Origin: Drosophila persimilis
Lineage: Eukaryota > Arthropoda > Insecta > Diptera > Drosophilidae
Assembly (NCBI RefSeq): GCF_003286085.1
Contig: NW_020825595.1
Coordinates: 1-64,000, forward strand
Direction of reading: 5' to 3'
DNA length: 64,000 nt
Each line of letters begins with the position of its first letter. Position 1 is the first letter of the stretch. Position numbers and translations under genes: made by a program. The notes below the pieces were generated by a model. The model was not told the origin of the DNA. It searched no databases and worked only from the letters and a program-made list of their open reading frames with translations. Below are positions 23,829 through 37,000 of the stretch, one piece after another.

Positions 23829-26072
23829 ATTGCCCAACGGGCATATATAAAAGATATTTCGCACGCCATTCCGGAATTTAATGGACAGAAACTCCATTTA
23901 CAAAGATTCATTACGGCAGTCAAATTGGTCAATCTAACGAAAGGACCATACGAAAATTTAGCTATAGAAGTAATTAAATCAAAAGTAATAGGAATTACAT
24001 TGTATAAAATACAAGATGAAACCACCATTAGCGCAATAATAAAGAAATTGCAAGACACTATTGTCGGAGAGTCATCAGATGTTATAAAGGCTAAAATGGC
24101 AAAAGTATGCCAAAAAGGCAAAACAGCCGCCCAATTCACAACAGAGATTGATGATATAAGAAAACTTCTAGAAGCATCATACATTGATGAGGGTTTGCCA
24201 GCGAAACACGCCGATAAGTTCAGCAGCAAAGAGGCCATTAGTACAATGGTTAAAAATTGCGAGCACGGCAGACTAAAAACAATACTAGAAGCAGGCACAT
24301 TCCCAACAATGAATGATGCCGTAGCCAAATATATACAGTGTAGTACAGAGATGACTGGTAGGTAGATAGTTAACTTTCGAGGTAACTATCGTGGTAGAGG
24401 AAATGGTCGTGGTTACAACCACAACCATATTTACAACAACAATAATTATAATAACAATAGAGGTCGTGTTGGCTATAGGGGAAATAACCGTAATAAGGGT
24501 GGAACCTATAACAACCAAAGATACAATAGCAATGGAAACACACGACAGAACAATGTTCGTGTTACCCAGACAGCTTCGGGAAACTCCCAAGATCCTTTAG
24601 ATACACTAAATTAAAAAATCCAGCGGTTCACACAATCAACCTCAATCTCAATATATTCGTGGCATTCCTCAATTCTAAAACAGGAAAACAACTTACATTC
24701 CTTATAGATACAGGTGCCAATATATCACTATTAATAGAAAATTCAGATGTCTTTAACGACTTTCAAACAAAAAATAAAATAGATATTCAAGGAATAGGGG
24801 AAGGTATAATAACATCCCAAGGCCTTGCCCTAATAGAGGTACAGACGGATAAGTACATAATTCCACACAATTTCCATTTAGTTAATCAGAATTTTGCAAT
24901 TCCGTGTGATGGAATAATAGGCATTGATTTCATAAAAGAATTAAACTGCCTAATAGACTTAAAACTTGCAGAGGATTGGTTAATAATACGACCAAATAAT
25001 ATAAAAATTAAAATTTATGTTCCAATAACATACAGTTCTGGAAACAATACAATTCTTCTACCAGCAAGATCACAAGTTGTCAGAAAAATAGAATTAACGT
25101 CCGATATAGAAACCATATTGATCCCAAACCAGGAAATTCAACCTGGTATTTATGTAGCAAATATAATAACTTCAAAAAATAATACATTTGTCCGATTGCT
25201 GAATACAACCAGTACCAACCAATTAGTACATATAAATAGCATACAATATGAACCACTTTCGAATTACAAGGTAATTCAAACAACTCAAAAAATCCGAGAA
25301 AAAACTGTCATAGCTGAATTAAGCAAGCATTTCCCAGTACAATTCAAGAAGCAATTAACTAAACTATGCACCAATTTTAGTGACGTATTCGGGCTTGAAA
25401 CCGAATCAATCACAACAAATAATTTTTATAAACAGAAATTGAGATTGAGGGATGACGAACCTATATATATAAAGAACTATCGAAGCCCGCATAGCCAAGT
25501 TGAGGAAATTAAAAAACAAGTAGGAAAATTAATTAACGACAATATTGTCGAACCATCCGTATCAGAATACAACAGCCCACTTCTACTTGTCCCAAAGAAA
25601 GCCCTTCCGGGTTCAGAACAAAAGAAATGGCGATTAGTAGATGACTATCGTCAAATAAACAAAAAACTCCTGGCCGACAAATTTCCATGACATTTTGAAT
25701 CAACTAGGTAGAGCAAAGTATTTCTCATGCCTTGACTTAATGTCAGGTTTTCATCAAATCGAACTAGAAGAAAGTTCGCGAAATATAACGTCTTTTTCAA
25801 CGAGCAATGGCTCATATCGCTTCACGCGACTACCATTTGGTTTAAAAATAGCGCCGAATTCATTTCAAAGAATGATGACTATAGCATTCTCTGGACTTGA
25901 AGCTTCGCAAGCCTTCCTGTATATGGACGATCTAATAGTCATAGGTTGTTCCGAAAAACATATGCTTAAAAACTTAACAGATATTTTTGAGATATGTAGG
26001 AAACACAACCTAAAATTACATCCACAAAATTGTTCATTTTTTAAGCATGAAGTGACCTTTCTTGGTCATAAA
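23829..26072 (+). pseudogene. 412-like gag-protease-RT segment, unit 1 of the array
   Basis: Starts inside gag (IAQRAYIKDISHAIP) after two bases shared by P leader and gag, passes the capsid-like body, stops at 24365 after a short deletion, then carries the RG-rich tail, protease (DTGAN, 24659 frame) and RT (DDYRQINKK, YMDDLIVIG) with the same frameshift at ~25690 as the other copies. It ends exactly at the P insertion point. VVDYRQ reads VDDYRQ here. Confidence 0.85.
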
Positions 26073-26324
26073 TGTAGGGTTGGCAGCCCTTTAATGAGTA
26101 TCGATCTATCGCTAGGGATAGTCAAGGGTAGAGGAAGATATATCGATAGTAAGTAAGAGTTCGACTGCAGAAGCGAGCAGACGTGCGAAAAGAACTATGC
26201 TAAGAAACCTATTTGTAACCATTTATTAAAATAAATATAATACAACGACGTGTGGCGTATATTTGATGGAGTTTCTGGAGCGGATTCTTACTCACTTGTA
26301 GGGAGCCCACCAAGGATCCCTACA
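26073..26324 (+). repeat. P LTR b
   Basis: Same 252 bp as the others, 3151 bp downstream of LTR a. Confidence 0.9.
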
Positions 26325-28797
26325 ATTTGGGGGCTCGTCCGGGATAGAACCACAAGTGAATGTGTATTCGTGTACAAGTTGCCAACTCCATCAAGTTTTG
26401 CGCAACATTGTGAAATTGCGACGAACGAAGCAACGAAGATCAGACGAAAGCAGATGCCGAGAAGCGGCTGTGAGAAACGAAAATAAAGAGGAAAGAGGAC
26501 GCAAAACGACTCCATTCGTTTTCGTCAAGGTTCAGAGAGCACAGGTAGCTAACGACGAAGAGCTACAGAGCTACAAAACGACGAAGAGCTACAGAGCTAC
26601 AAAACGAAGAGGCTACAAAACGACGAGGCTACAAAACGACGCAGACCCGAAAACGACGAGGAAAGAGGACGCAAAACGACACTATTCGTTTTCGTCAGAA
26701 GAGCAAGGCAAACGGGAAAGAGTGAAAAGCCAACGACGAAAGTACGGAGCAAAGAGGACTGAAGAGACGTTCAGATTGCGAACGTGCAGAAAAGAGGAAA
26801 GCAGAAACGACGAAACAACAACAGTGGTACTTCGCACGGCCACGTGCGGCTTGTATACCCTGCGAACGACAACGACGTGAAGAAGACCGAGAAGAAGAAC
26901 GCATCGTTTATCTGCGTGTATTGGAAAAGACGATTCTCACACCTGATGTCTGTATACGCAAGTATTGAATATACAGAATATTGCCCAACGGGCATATATA
27001 AAAGATATTTCGCACGCCATTCCGGAATTTAATGGACAGAAACTCCATTTACAAAGATTCATTACGGCAGTCAAATTGGTCAATCTAACGAAAGGACCAT
27101 ACGAAAATTTAGCTATAGAAGTAATTAAATCAAAAGTAATAGGAATTACATTGTATAAAATACAAGATGAAACCACCATTAGCGCAATAATAAAGAAATT
27201 GCAAGACACTATTGTCGGAGAGTCATCAGATGTTATAAAGGCTAAAATGGCAAAAGTATGCCAAAAAGGCAAAACAGCCGCCCAATTCACAACAGAGATT
27301 GATGATATAAGAAAACTTCTAGAAGCATCATACATTGATGAGGGTTTGCCAGCGAAACACGCCGATAAGTTCAGCAGCAAAGAGGCCATTAGTACAATGG
27401 TTAAAAATTGCGAGCACGGCAGACTAAAAACAATACTAGAAGCAGGCACATTCCCAACAATGAATGATGCCGTAGCCAAATATATACAGTGTAGTACAGA
27501 GATGACTGGTAGGTAGATAGTTAACTTTCGAGGTAACTATCGTGGTAGAGGAAATGGTCGTGGTTACAACCACAACCATATTTACAACAACAATAATTAT
27601 AATAACAATAGAGGTCGTGTTGGCTATAGGGGAAATAACCGTAATAAGGGTGGAACCTATAACAACCAAAGATACAATAGCAATGGAAACACACGACAGA
27701 ACAATGTTCGTGTTACCCAGACAGCTTCGGGAAACTCCCAAGATCCTTTAGATACACTAAATTAAAAAATCCAGCGGTTCACACAATCAACCTCAATCTC
27801 AATATATTCGTGGCATTCCTCAATTCTAAAACAGGAAAACAACTTACATTCCTTATAGATACAGGTGCCAATATATCACTATTAATAGAAAATTCAGATG
27901 TCTTTAACGACTTTCAAACAAAAAATAAAATAGATATTCAAGGAATAGGGGAAGGTATAATAACATCCCAAGGCCTTGCCCTAATAGAGGTACAGACGGA
28001 TAAGTACATAATTCCACACAATTTCCATTTAGTTAATCAGAATTTTGCAATTCCGTGTGATGGAATAATAGGCATTGATTTCATAAAAGAATTAAACTGC
28101 CTAATAGACTTAAAACTTGCAGAGGATTGGTTAATAATACGACCAAATAATATAAAAATTAAAATTTATGTTCCAATAACATACAGTTCTGGAAACAATA
28201 CAATTCTTCTACCAGCAAGATCACAAGTTGTCAGAAAAATAGAATTAACGTCCGATATAGAAACCATATTGATCCCAAACCAGGAAATTCAACCTGGTAT
28301 TTATGTAGCAAATATAATAACTTCAAAAAATAATACATTTGTCCGATTGCTGAATACAACCAGTACCAACCAATTAGTACATATAAATAGCATACAATAT
28401 GAACCACTTTCGAATTACAAGGTAATTCAAACAACTCAAAAAATCCGAGAAAAAACTGTCATAGCTGAATTAAGCAAGCATTTCCCAGTACAATTCAAGA
28501 AGCAATTAACTAAACTATGCACCAATTTTAGTGACGTATTCGGGCTTGAAACCGAATCAATCACAACAAATAATTTTTATAAACAGAAATTGAGATTGAG
28601 GGATGACGAACCTATATATATAAAGAACTATCGAAGCCCGCATAGCCAAGTTGAGGAAATTAAAAAACAAGTAGGAAAATTAATCAACGACAATATTGTC
28701 GAACCACAGCCCACTTCTACTTGTCCCAAAGAAAGCCCTTCCGGGTTCAGAACAAAAGAAATGGCGATTAGTAGTTGACTATCGTCAAATAAACAAA
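26325..28797 (+). pseudogene. P leader plus 412-like gag-protease-RT segment, unit 2
   Basis: Repeats 23174-25650 base for base as far as I can see, including PBS, leader, gag stop and protease. It then has a small deletion near 28706 (loss of ~18 bp around EPSVSEYNS) that shifts the RT frame, and is interrupted by a DINE-1-like copy at 28798. Confidence 0.85.
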
Positions 28798-29903
28798 CGA
28801 GGGGGAACGTTGTGAGTTGCTGCGGACACCGCAACTCTACGGTTATACCCGATACTAAGTCAGTATGGCTCTCCTCCGGCAGACGCCGCTAATATTAAAC
28901 GACACGACAAAGAGTGCGTGCGAGAGAGACAGAAAATCAGTCTGAGCGTGACGTCGGGCGCTGCGTAGCCACTGCAAATTGATTTGTTCCTTTTGGCTAT
29001 AAAAATGATCTGATCTGATCCAGATTCAGCAATCTGATAGATATGGTCGTTATCTATGATTCTGCGTTTTTAGTTTTCTCAAATCTGCAATATTGTGGAT
29101 GCAACAGATTTTCGTCCTTTGTGGGGGCGGATGGGGGTGGGGCGAAATTCTGAGATATACGTTTTATAGTGACATCTTAAAGGAGTGTGTGTACCAAATT
29201 TGGTTACTCTAGCCTTAATAGTCTCTGAGATTTGTGGTTGCCTCAGATTTTCGTCCTTTGCGGGGGCGGAAGGGGGTGTGGCGAAATTTGGACATGAAAC
29301 GGTCAAGGTTCGATATCACAGGAGTGTGGATACCAAATTTGGTTGCTCTGGCTTTTATAGGTTCTGAGATCCTTGAACTCATATTTTGCAATTGGAAAAA
29401 CCGACCATGAAACCTGTGTGTTAGAGTGAGACAGAGCGAGAAAGAGTGAAATTGTTTTCGTGATTCTGGCTGTAATAATTATACGATCTGGTTCAGATTT
29501 TGCACTCTAGAAGATATAGTCATCTTCTACGATTCTGCGTTTTTAGTTTTCTCGTATCGTCGAAATTGTGGATACCACAGATTTTCGCCTTTTGTGGGGG
29601 CGGAAGTGGGCGGGGCAAAGTTTTGAAATATTTTTGGAGCAGTGACATATTACAGAAGTCTGGATCCAAAACATCGTTGCTCTAGCTCTTATAGTCTTTG
29701 AGCATTAGGCGCTGAAGGGGACGGACAGACGGACAGACGGACGGACGGACAGACAGACAGGGCTCAATCGACTCGGCTATTGATGCTGATCAAGAATATA
29801 TATACTTTATGGGGTCGGAAACGATTCCTTCTGGACGTTACACACATCCACTTTCACCACAAATCTAATATACCCCAATACTCATTTTGAGTATCGGGTA
29901 TAA
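28798..29903 (-). mobile_element. DINE-1/INE-1-like Helentron (subfamily 1) in unit 2
   Basis: 1106 bp, inserted in the A-run of CAAATAAACAAAAAACTCC in the RT. Absent from unit 1 at the same position (25666), so it arrived after or during the tandem duplication. Confidence 0.85.
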
Positions 29904-30312
29904 AAACTCCTGGCCGACAAATTTCCATGACATTTTGAATCAACTAGGTAGAGCAAAGTATTTCTCATGCCTTGACTTAATGTCAGGTTTTCATCAAATC
30001 GAACTAGAAGAAAGTTCGCGAAATATAACGTCTTTTTCAACGAGCAATGGCTCATATCGCTTCACGCGACTACCATTTGGTTTTAAAATAGCGCCAAATT
30101 CATTTCAAAGAATGATGACTATAGCATTCTCTGGACTTGAAGCTTCGCAAGCCTTCCTGTATATGGACGATCTAATAGTCATAGGTTGTTCCGAAAAACA
30201 TATGCTTAAAAACTTAACAGATATTTTTGAGATATGTAGGAAACACAACCTAAAATTACATCCACAAAATTGTTCATTTTTTAAGCATGAAGTGACCTTT
30301 CTTGGTCATAAA
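29904..30312 (+). pseudogene. 412-like RT core, rest of unit 2
   Basis: FSCLDLMSGFHQIEL, LPFGFKIAPNSFQR, FLYMDDLIVIG and CSFFKHEVTFLGHK, then the P LTR. One residue (FGLK to FGFK) distinguishes it from unit 1. Confidence 0.85.
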
Positions 30313-30564
30313 TGTAGGGTTGGCAGCCCTTTAATGAGTATCGATCTATCGCTAGGGATAGTCAAGGGTAGAGGAAGATATATCGATAGTAAGTAAGAGT
30401 TCGACTGCAGAAGCGAGCAGACGTGCGAAAAGAACTATGCTAAGAAACCTATTTGTAACCATTTATTAAAATAAATATAATACAACGACGTGTGGCGTAT
30501 ATTTGATGGAGTTTCTGGAGCGGATTCTTACTCACTTGTAGGGAGCCCACCAAGGATCCCTACA
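30313..30564 (+). repeat. P LTR c
   Basis: 252 bp, functional 5' LTR position for the only unit with P's own genes. PBS and leader follow to 31301. Confidence 0.9.
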
Positions 30565-31301
30565 ATTTGGGGGCTCGTCCGGGATAGAACCACAAGTGAA
30601 TGTGTATTCGTGTACAAGTTGCCAATACCATCAAGTTTTGCGCAACATTGTGAAATTGCGACGAACGAAGCAACGAAGATCAGACGAAAGCAGATGCCGA
30701 GAAGCGGCTGTGAGTAACGAAAATAAAGAGGAAAGAGGACGCAAAACGACTCCATTCGTTTTCGTCAAGGTTCAGAGAGCAGAGGTAGCTAACGACGAAG
30801 AGCTACAGAGCTACAAAACGACGAAGAGCTACAGAGCTACAAAACGACGAGGCTACAAAACGACGAGGCTACAAAACGACGAGGCTACAAAACGACGCAG
30901 ACCCGAAAACGACGAGGAAAGAGGACGCAAAACGACACTATTCGTTTTCGTCAGAAGAGCAAGGCAAACGGGAAAGAGTGAAAAGCCAACGACGAAAGTA
31001 CGGAGCAAAGAGGACTGAAGAGACGTTCAGATTGCGAACGTGCAGAAAAGAGGAAAGCAGAAACGACGAAACAACAACAGTGGTACTTCGCACGGCCACG
31101 TGCGGCTTGTATACCCTGCGAACGACAACGACGTGAAGAAGACCGAGAAGAAGAACGCATCGTTTATCTGCGTGTATTGGAAAAGACGATTCTCACACCT
31201 GATGTCTGTATACGCAAGTATTGAATATACAGAATAGATTTAAGGTGTTGCAAATTTTAGGAAGCAGATTTAACGTAAACTATATTTTAGCTAATTGTAA
31301 T

Positions 31302-32255
31302 ATGCAACGCGAAGAAATCTTAGACCTAACCGTAGCAGAGTTGAAGGAAAAATTGAAAGAGCTACATCTGCAGCATTCAGGTGTTAAATCAGTTTTACGG
31401 GAGAGACTATATTCGTATTTTAGACTAGATCAAGACGAAAACGAAGAATCTGTATACGAAGAAACGATCAATATAACTGGGGACGAACAGACAGAAGACG
31501 CGCCAATTTTAAATTCGGTAGGAGAAGCAGCAGTTGGTAGTTCAGTAAACATGGCGTTCACATTAAGAGACATCGAAGAATCCCTTTCAGCATTTACGGG
31601 CAATGGTTCTCCGGATGTTGATGACTGGCTACGTGATTTTGAACTTAATGCCTTAACAGTGAATTGGAATGATTTGCAAAAGTTTATATATGGCAGGACA
31701 GTGAAAGGTGCAGCGAAATTATTTTTGAGCAGTCAATCAGGCATTAATGATTGGAATTCTCTGAAGGAAACAGTAAAAAGTGAATTTAGTGAGAAGTTAA
31801 CGGCAAAGCAAGTTCATAAGCTATTAGAAAATAGAAAGAAGACCCATAAAGAGACTTTAATTGAATATTTTTATAGCATGTGTACCTTGGCAAGTCAATC
31901 CCAGCTAGATGAAGAAAGTATTATTGAATATATTATTGAGGGCATTCCAGACTCCAAGCAAAACAAAAGCTGTCTGTACCAAGCAAACAATTTTAAAGAT
32001 TTTCGTGAGCAAATTAAGATTTATGAAAAGATCAGTGCAAATCAAGGAAGTACGCTAAAGGCAAACCCAAAGTTTGAGAATAGTTCGGTAAAAATCAAGG
32101 ATGAAAGGCGTTGTTTCAAATGTGAAGGTAGTAATCATATTGCAAAGTATTGCAAGGAAAGTGCCGTCAAATGTTTTAATTGCAATCAACTAGGTCACAA
32201 GGCAAATCAATGCGAGGCAAAAGGTTCACGAATGGCAACAGAGAAGAAAATTTAA
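31302..32255 (+). CDS. P gag with N-terminal SAP-like motif and two CCHC knuckles
   Basis: 317 codons from ATG (MQREEILDLTVAELKEKL...). An upstream in-frame TTG extension is non-coding leader. Residues ~6-37 (LDLTVAELKEKLKELHL..VKSVLRERLYSYF) resemble a SAP DNA-binding helix-extended-helix motif. Residues ~95-265 are a gag capsid region. CFKCEGSNHIAKYC and CFNCNQLGHKANQC are two perfect CX2CX4HX4C knuckles. The frame is intact, but the protease frame after it is broken. Confidence 0.7.
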   Translation: MQREEILDLTVAELKEKLKELHLQHSGVKSVLRERLYSYFRLDQDENEESVYEETINITGDEQTEDAPILNSVGEAAVGSSVNMAFTLRDIEESLSAFTGNGSPDVDDWLRDFELNALTVNWNDLQKFIYGRTVKGAAKLFLSSQSGINDWNSLKETVKSEFSEKLTAKQVHKLLENRKKTHKETLIEYFYSMCTLASQSQLDEESIIEYIIEGIPDSKQNKSCLYQANNFKDFREQIKIYEKISANQGSTLKANPKFENSSVKIKDERRCFKCEGSNHIAKYCKESAVKCFNCNQLGHKANQCEAKGSRMATEKKI

Positions 32256-33364
32256 AATGTCCAGAAATTTTCTCAGACCAGTTTTAATCGGGCTTTTAAG
32301 AATGTTGAAATCGGTAATGAAGATATCACTGCATTGTTTGATTCTGGCAGCGATATTTGTACCATGAGCGAGAAAGTCTACAGAAAGATTTTGCGTTGAA
32401 AAACGATATAAAAGAATTGATCGGAATAGGAGGCAAGAAAATATATACGTTGGGTTCATTTAATGTTGTTACTAAGTTGGATGACGTTCCTTTGGAAATG
32501 TGTTTCCATGTAGTCCGTGACGATGATACCCTGTACGAAGGTGTAATTGGAAGTGATGTTCTTGATTTTGTCAGTGCAAGCATAGGGAAGAAAGGAGTTT
32601 TCTTTCATTCAATAAATGACATCCGTCAAGGGGAGGTTGAAGTTCCACCGGAAAAGGAGTATGTTAGCAGTAGTTTCACTAAAGGAAGCCGCAATCTAGA
32701 GTTCATTAAATATAGTGATACTCAAGTGAGCAGGCCTGCGGATTCAGGGAGCGCAATTGATGAATTGGAAAAGACGTTCCATCAGATACTGTCGAGCAAT
32801 ATTATTGAAGAGTTTTCACGAGGAATAGACCTGTCGCATTTGAACCGTGAGGTGAGGTCAATAATAGCAGGATTGGTAGAAAATTATAAGCCCGTAAAAC
32901 CAGAAAACAGCCCTGTTGAAATGAAGATAATATTGTCAGATGAAGTACCGGTCCGGTCAAAGACCTAGACGCCTACCTTACGTGGACAATGAGAAAGTCG
33001 ATAAGCAGGTCAGGGATTGGTTAAAGGAGGGAATAATTCGCCATAGTGTTTCTGAATACTCGTCCCCTGTAGTGCTTGTCGCCAAGAAGGATGGCTCAAA
33101 AAGACTTTGTTGTGATTATAAAAAACTTAATGAAAAGATAATTCGTGACAATTTTCCAATGGCGTTAATCGACGATGTTTTACTCAAGCTTCAGGATGGA
33201 CGTGTTTTCACTACGTTGGACTTGTCTAATGGGTTTTTTCACGTGCCAGTACATGAGGATTCTCGTAAATATACCTCTTTTGTCACACAGAGTGGACAGT
33301 ATGAATTTAATTATGTACCATTTGGGATGACTAACTCCCCTCCAGTATTTATGAGGTACATATA
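32256..33364 (+). pseudogene. P protease and RT N-terminus, frameshifted
   Basis: A protease remnant ALFDSGSDICTM (DSG active site) stops at ~32399. The frame shifts to NDIKELIGIGGKKIY and GVIGSDVLDF. RT starts after another shift near 32965 (YVDNEKVDKQVRDWLKEGII, CCDYKKLNEKI, TLDLSNGFFHVPV, VPFGMTNSPPVFMRYI). Element Q is inserted in the codon run MRYIY. RT resumes at 38231. Confidence 0.8.
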
Positions 33365-33653
33365 TGTAAAGGACAGTGTATCAAGCAGTTAACACTATCC
33401 CATCTAAATTAACATTTGAACTTAAGATACCATCGATAAGACCTAACCGATATAACCAGACTTAACCGATGTTTAAAAGACCTAGCCGATAAGGGGTTAT
33501 CGATATGGGAGTCGGTTGTTGGAAGTAGAAGCAGAAAGTTGAACAAAAAGTCGGAAGAACAGAATCATTAATTGCACATCTTAAATCAAACACTTTGTAC
33601 TCTTTTTCGATCAAAACATTATTAATAAACGATACTTTAATATTAATCTTACA
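33365..33653 (+). repeat. Q 5' LTR
   Basis: 289 bp. Contains a cluster of CGATA words between ~33430 and 33505, including TATCGATA at 33498-33505. Confidence 0.92.
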
Positions 33654-33655
33654 TT

Positions 33656-33668
33656 TGGGGGCTCGTCC
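33656..33668 (+). other. primer-binding site of Q, tRNA-Pro-like (13 bp)
   Basis: TGGGGGCTCGTCC matches the first 13 bases of the tRNA-Pro PBS used by P. It then diverges (ACGTCG). Confidence 0.7.
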
Positions 33669-34058
33669 ACGTCGAATAAAGAGCTCAGAGTGTGTGAAAA
33701 AGAAAAACAGAAGAAAGCAGAAGCTGATGCAAGAAGAGGATTGTTGAAAAGTTGTTAAAGTTGTTGTTTGTAGCTACATGAAGTTGTAAAGTTGTTGTTG
33801 GTGGCTATAAACATTAAGTTGAACAATCAAAATTCTGTGAGCATAACAGTAGACACGGATTTTAATAAAAGATCAGTCGTTTAATTCGGTTGAAAAATTG
33901 TGAAATTCATTGTCGCGTCGCAGCGTCGCCTTGTCCGTGCGCAGTACATACATAAGCAGAAAAAACACGCACAGACACGTTGTGTGTGATACACACTTAT
34001 AAACAGAAAAGACAAGCACTCGTCGGGTACACAGACACAAGTCGAAAAGAGCCGCAAA

Positions 34059-37000
34059 ATGATGCAAACACCGCCGCCGTTGCACTGGAAAGAGAGAGAG
34101 AAGGAAGAAGCTGTACCAGGAACGTCGCGCCCGATTGCAAACGAGAGGGAAGATTTAGAAAATGCGGAAAAGAATACTGAGGACAAGATTGATCAAATGA
34201 TAAAGTTGCTAAGTTTGAAAGTGCTTTGCGATGAGCAACGAGAAATGAAGATCGCTCCAGATAATTTTACAAAAGTTGTGAGCGATTGTGATGGAAAATC
34301 GGTTCCCATAGAAAAATGGTTTGAGATTTTCGAAAAAAATGCCGACGCATATGAGCTTACTGAAAAGCAAAAGTATGTGCAGGCCAGAGGAAAAATGACC
34401 GGTGCAGCTAAGCTTTTCCTTGAAGCAGAATGCGTGTGCACCTATGAGGAACTCAAGAACGTATTATTGGATGAATTCACATGTAGCTATAACAGTGCAG
34501 ACATTCATAAGCTGCTGCAAGAAAGAAAGAGGAAGAGTAGTGAGTCGATGCACGAGTACTTGCTGCAGATGAGAAAAATAGCAGCAGTCGGACATGTTGA
34601 AGACGCTGCTGTTATAACCCATATTGTGAACGGTCTGGACATAAGAAAAGAGTATAAGTATGCCATGTATCGCTGTAAGACCTTCAGGGCCTTGAAAGAA
34701 GAGTTCGATATCTATGATCGTTTGAACATATTGGAGAAGAAGGGCAATAACGAACAGCATAAGACGAGTTTCGAGCAGCAAAGTGGGCAAAGCGGTAAAA
34801 AAGAATATTGCTATAACTGTGGATCAGGAGAACACAAACGCAAAGACTGCAAAGCCGAAACGAAGTGTTTTAACTGCAATCAGAATGGTCACATTTCGCG
34901 TAACTGTCCTTATGAAGCTGATAAAGTTGATAAAGTTCGCGTCATTTTGGATCGCAGTCGCATGAAAGAAATTCAAATAAACGGCATTGTAGTTGACTGT
35001 CTTGTGGATACAGGGTCAGATGTAACCATAATCAAAGAGAGTATGTTGAAGACCATGAAAAACGTTAAACTTTTGAAGTGCACAACTATGTTGCGCGGTC
35101 TGGGTCAGATATCAACAAAGCCTGTTGGATACTTTAATGCAGAAGTTACCGTGGATAACTTGCAGACCACACAGAAGTTTTTAGTAGTCCCCAGTAGCCA
35201 GATTGATTTCGACGCACTTTTGGGGCATGATTTCATTAAAAAGTTCCGTTTCGTCGCTGATATGCAAGGATACACGTTCTTGAAGCATGACGCAGATCCT
35301 GTGCCAACAGATGAGCATGCTCTTATATATAATGTAACTGAAGATTCATCCTTTGTAGCTCCACCGCAATATCGAAAAGACGTTGAACAGATGATAAGAA
35401 ACAGTTACCAAATGCCCACAGAAGTTGCAAAGCAGTCTCCAATTCAACTAAAGATAGTTCCCGAGCGAGTAATCAAGCCGTTTCATCACTCACCGAGTCG
35501 TTTATCGACAGACGAAGCCAGTGCCGTAAAGAAGCAAGTCGAAGAATGGATCGAGCAAGGAATCGTACGCAAGTCGTCTTCAAATGTAGCGAGCAGAGTT
35601 GTCGTCGTGAAGAAAAAAGATGGTACACTTAGAGTTTGCGTAGACTACAGGAAGTTAAACAGCATGGTATTGCTGGACTGCTTCCCAGTCCCGATCATGG
35701 AGGAAGTCTTGGAAAAGCTGCAGTCGGCTAAGTGGTTTACCATAATGGACCTTGAAAACGGATTTTTCCATGTGCCTATGGAAGAGCAAAGCAAGTCGTA
35801 TACGGCCTTCGTCACAAAGGAGGGATTATTCGAGTTTAATAAAGCGCCTTTCGGATTCAAGAACTCGCCAGCTGCGTTCATTCGGTTCGTAAGCTATATT
35901 TTTCAAGAATTAATCAACTCTGACATTATGCAGCTTTATATGGACGACATAATTGTTTACGCCGCGTCGCCCGAGGTGTGCATGAGGAAGACGAAGTTGG
36001 TTCTGGAGACAGCTGCGAAGTTTGGCCTAAAGATCAAGTGGAAGAAGTGGGAGAAGACAGCAGCTGTCAGTCGGTTTGCTACGCCCAAAGACATTAAAGC
36101 AGTTCAAGCATTTCTGGGACTCACAGGCTTTTTCAGAAAGTTCATCCCTGGCTATGCACAAGTTGCCCGGCCGCTCACGAATCTACTCAGGAAGGAAGCA
36201 GTTTTCAACATTGGCGAAGCAGAGCAACAGTCGCTACAAACCTTAAAGAATCTGCTTGTAATCGCACCTGTATTACATTTATACTCACGAGAAGCGCCAA
36301 CGGAACTCCACACGGATGCATCCAAAGAAGGTTTCGGAGCAGTTTTGTTGCAGCAGTTTGATGGCAATTTCCACCCGATTTACTATTGGAGTAAAAAGAC
36401 TACACAAGCTGAGTCCAAACGTCACAGTTACTATTTGCAGGTCAAAGCTGCGTACCTCGCACTCAAGAAGTTTCGTCACTACCTGTTGGGGATCAAATTT
36501 GATCTTGCCACTGACTGTGCGGCGTTTAAGCAGACAACAACGAAAGCAGATATACCCAGAGAAGTTTCCCAGTGGATTCTGTATATGGAGGACTTTACAT
36601 TCAAAGTAGTACACCGCCCAGGGGACAGAATGAGACACGTGGACTGTCTCAGTCGTTTTCCGCAGACATGCATGTTCGTGACGACGGAGCTAACAGCTCG
36701 GATAAAGAAAGCACAGCAGGATGACGATTTCATCAAAGCCACAGTTGAGATCCTGAAGCAGCACCCATATCAAGACTACAAGCTAAAAGGAGGTCTTCTC
36801 TTCAAATCTGTAAATGGCAATGACGTATTGGTGGTTCCAAGGCTGATGGAAAGGGAAATCATTCAAGGATCGCATGAAGTTGGTCATTTCTCCACAGCGA
36901 AGACAATGCACTCAGTTCAGCAGCAATACTGGATTCCTCACCTTGAACGGAAAGTAAATAAGTTGATTACTAATTGTATCAGTTGTATAATTTTCAGCAA

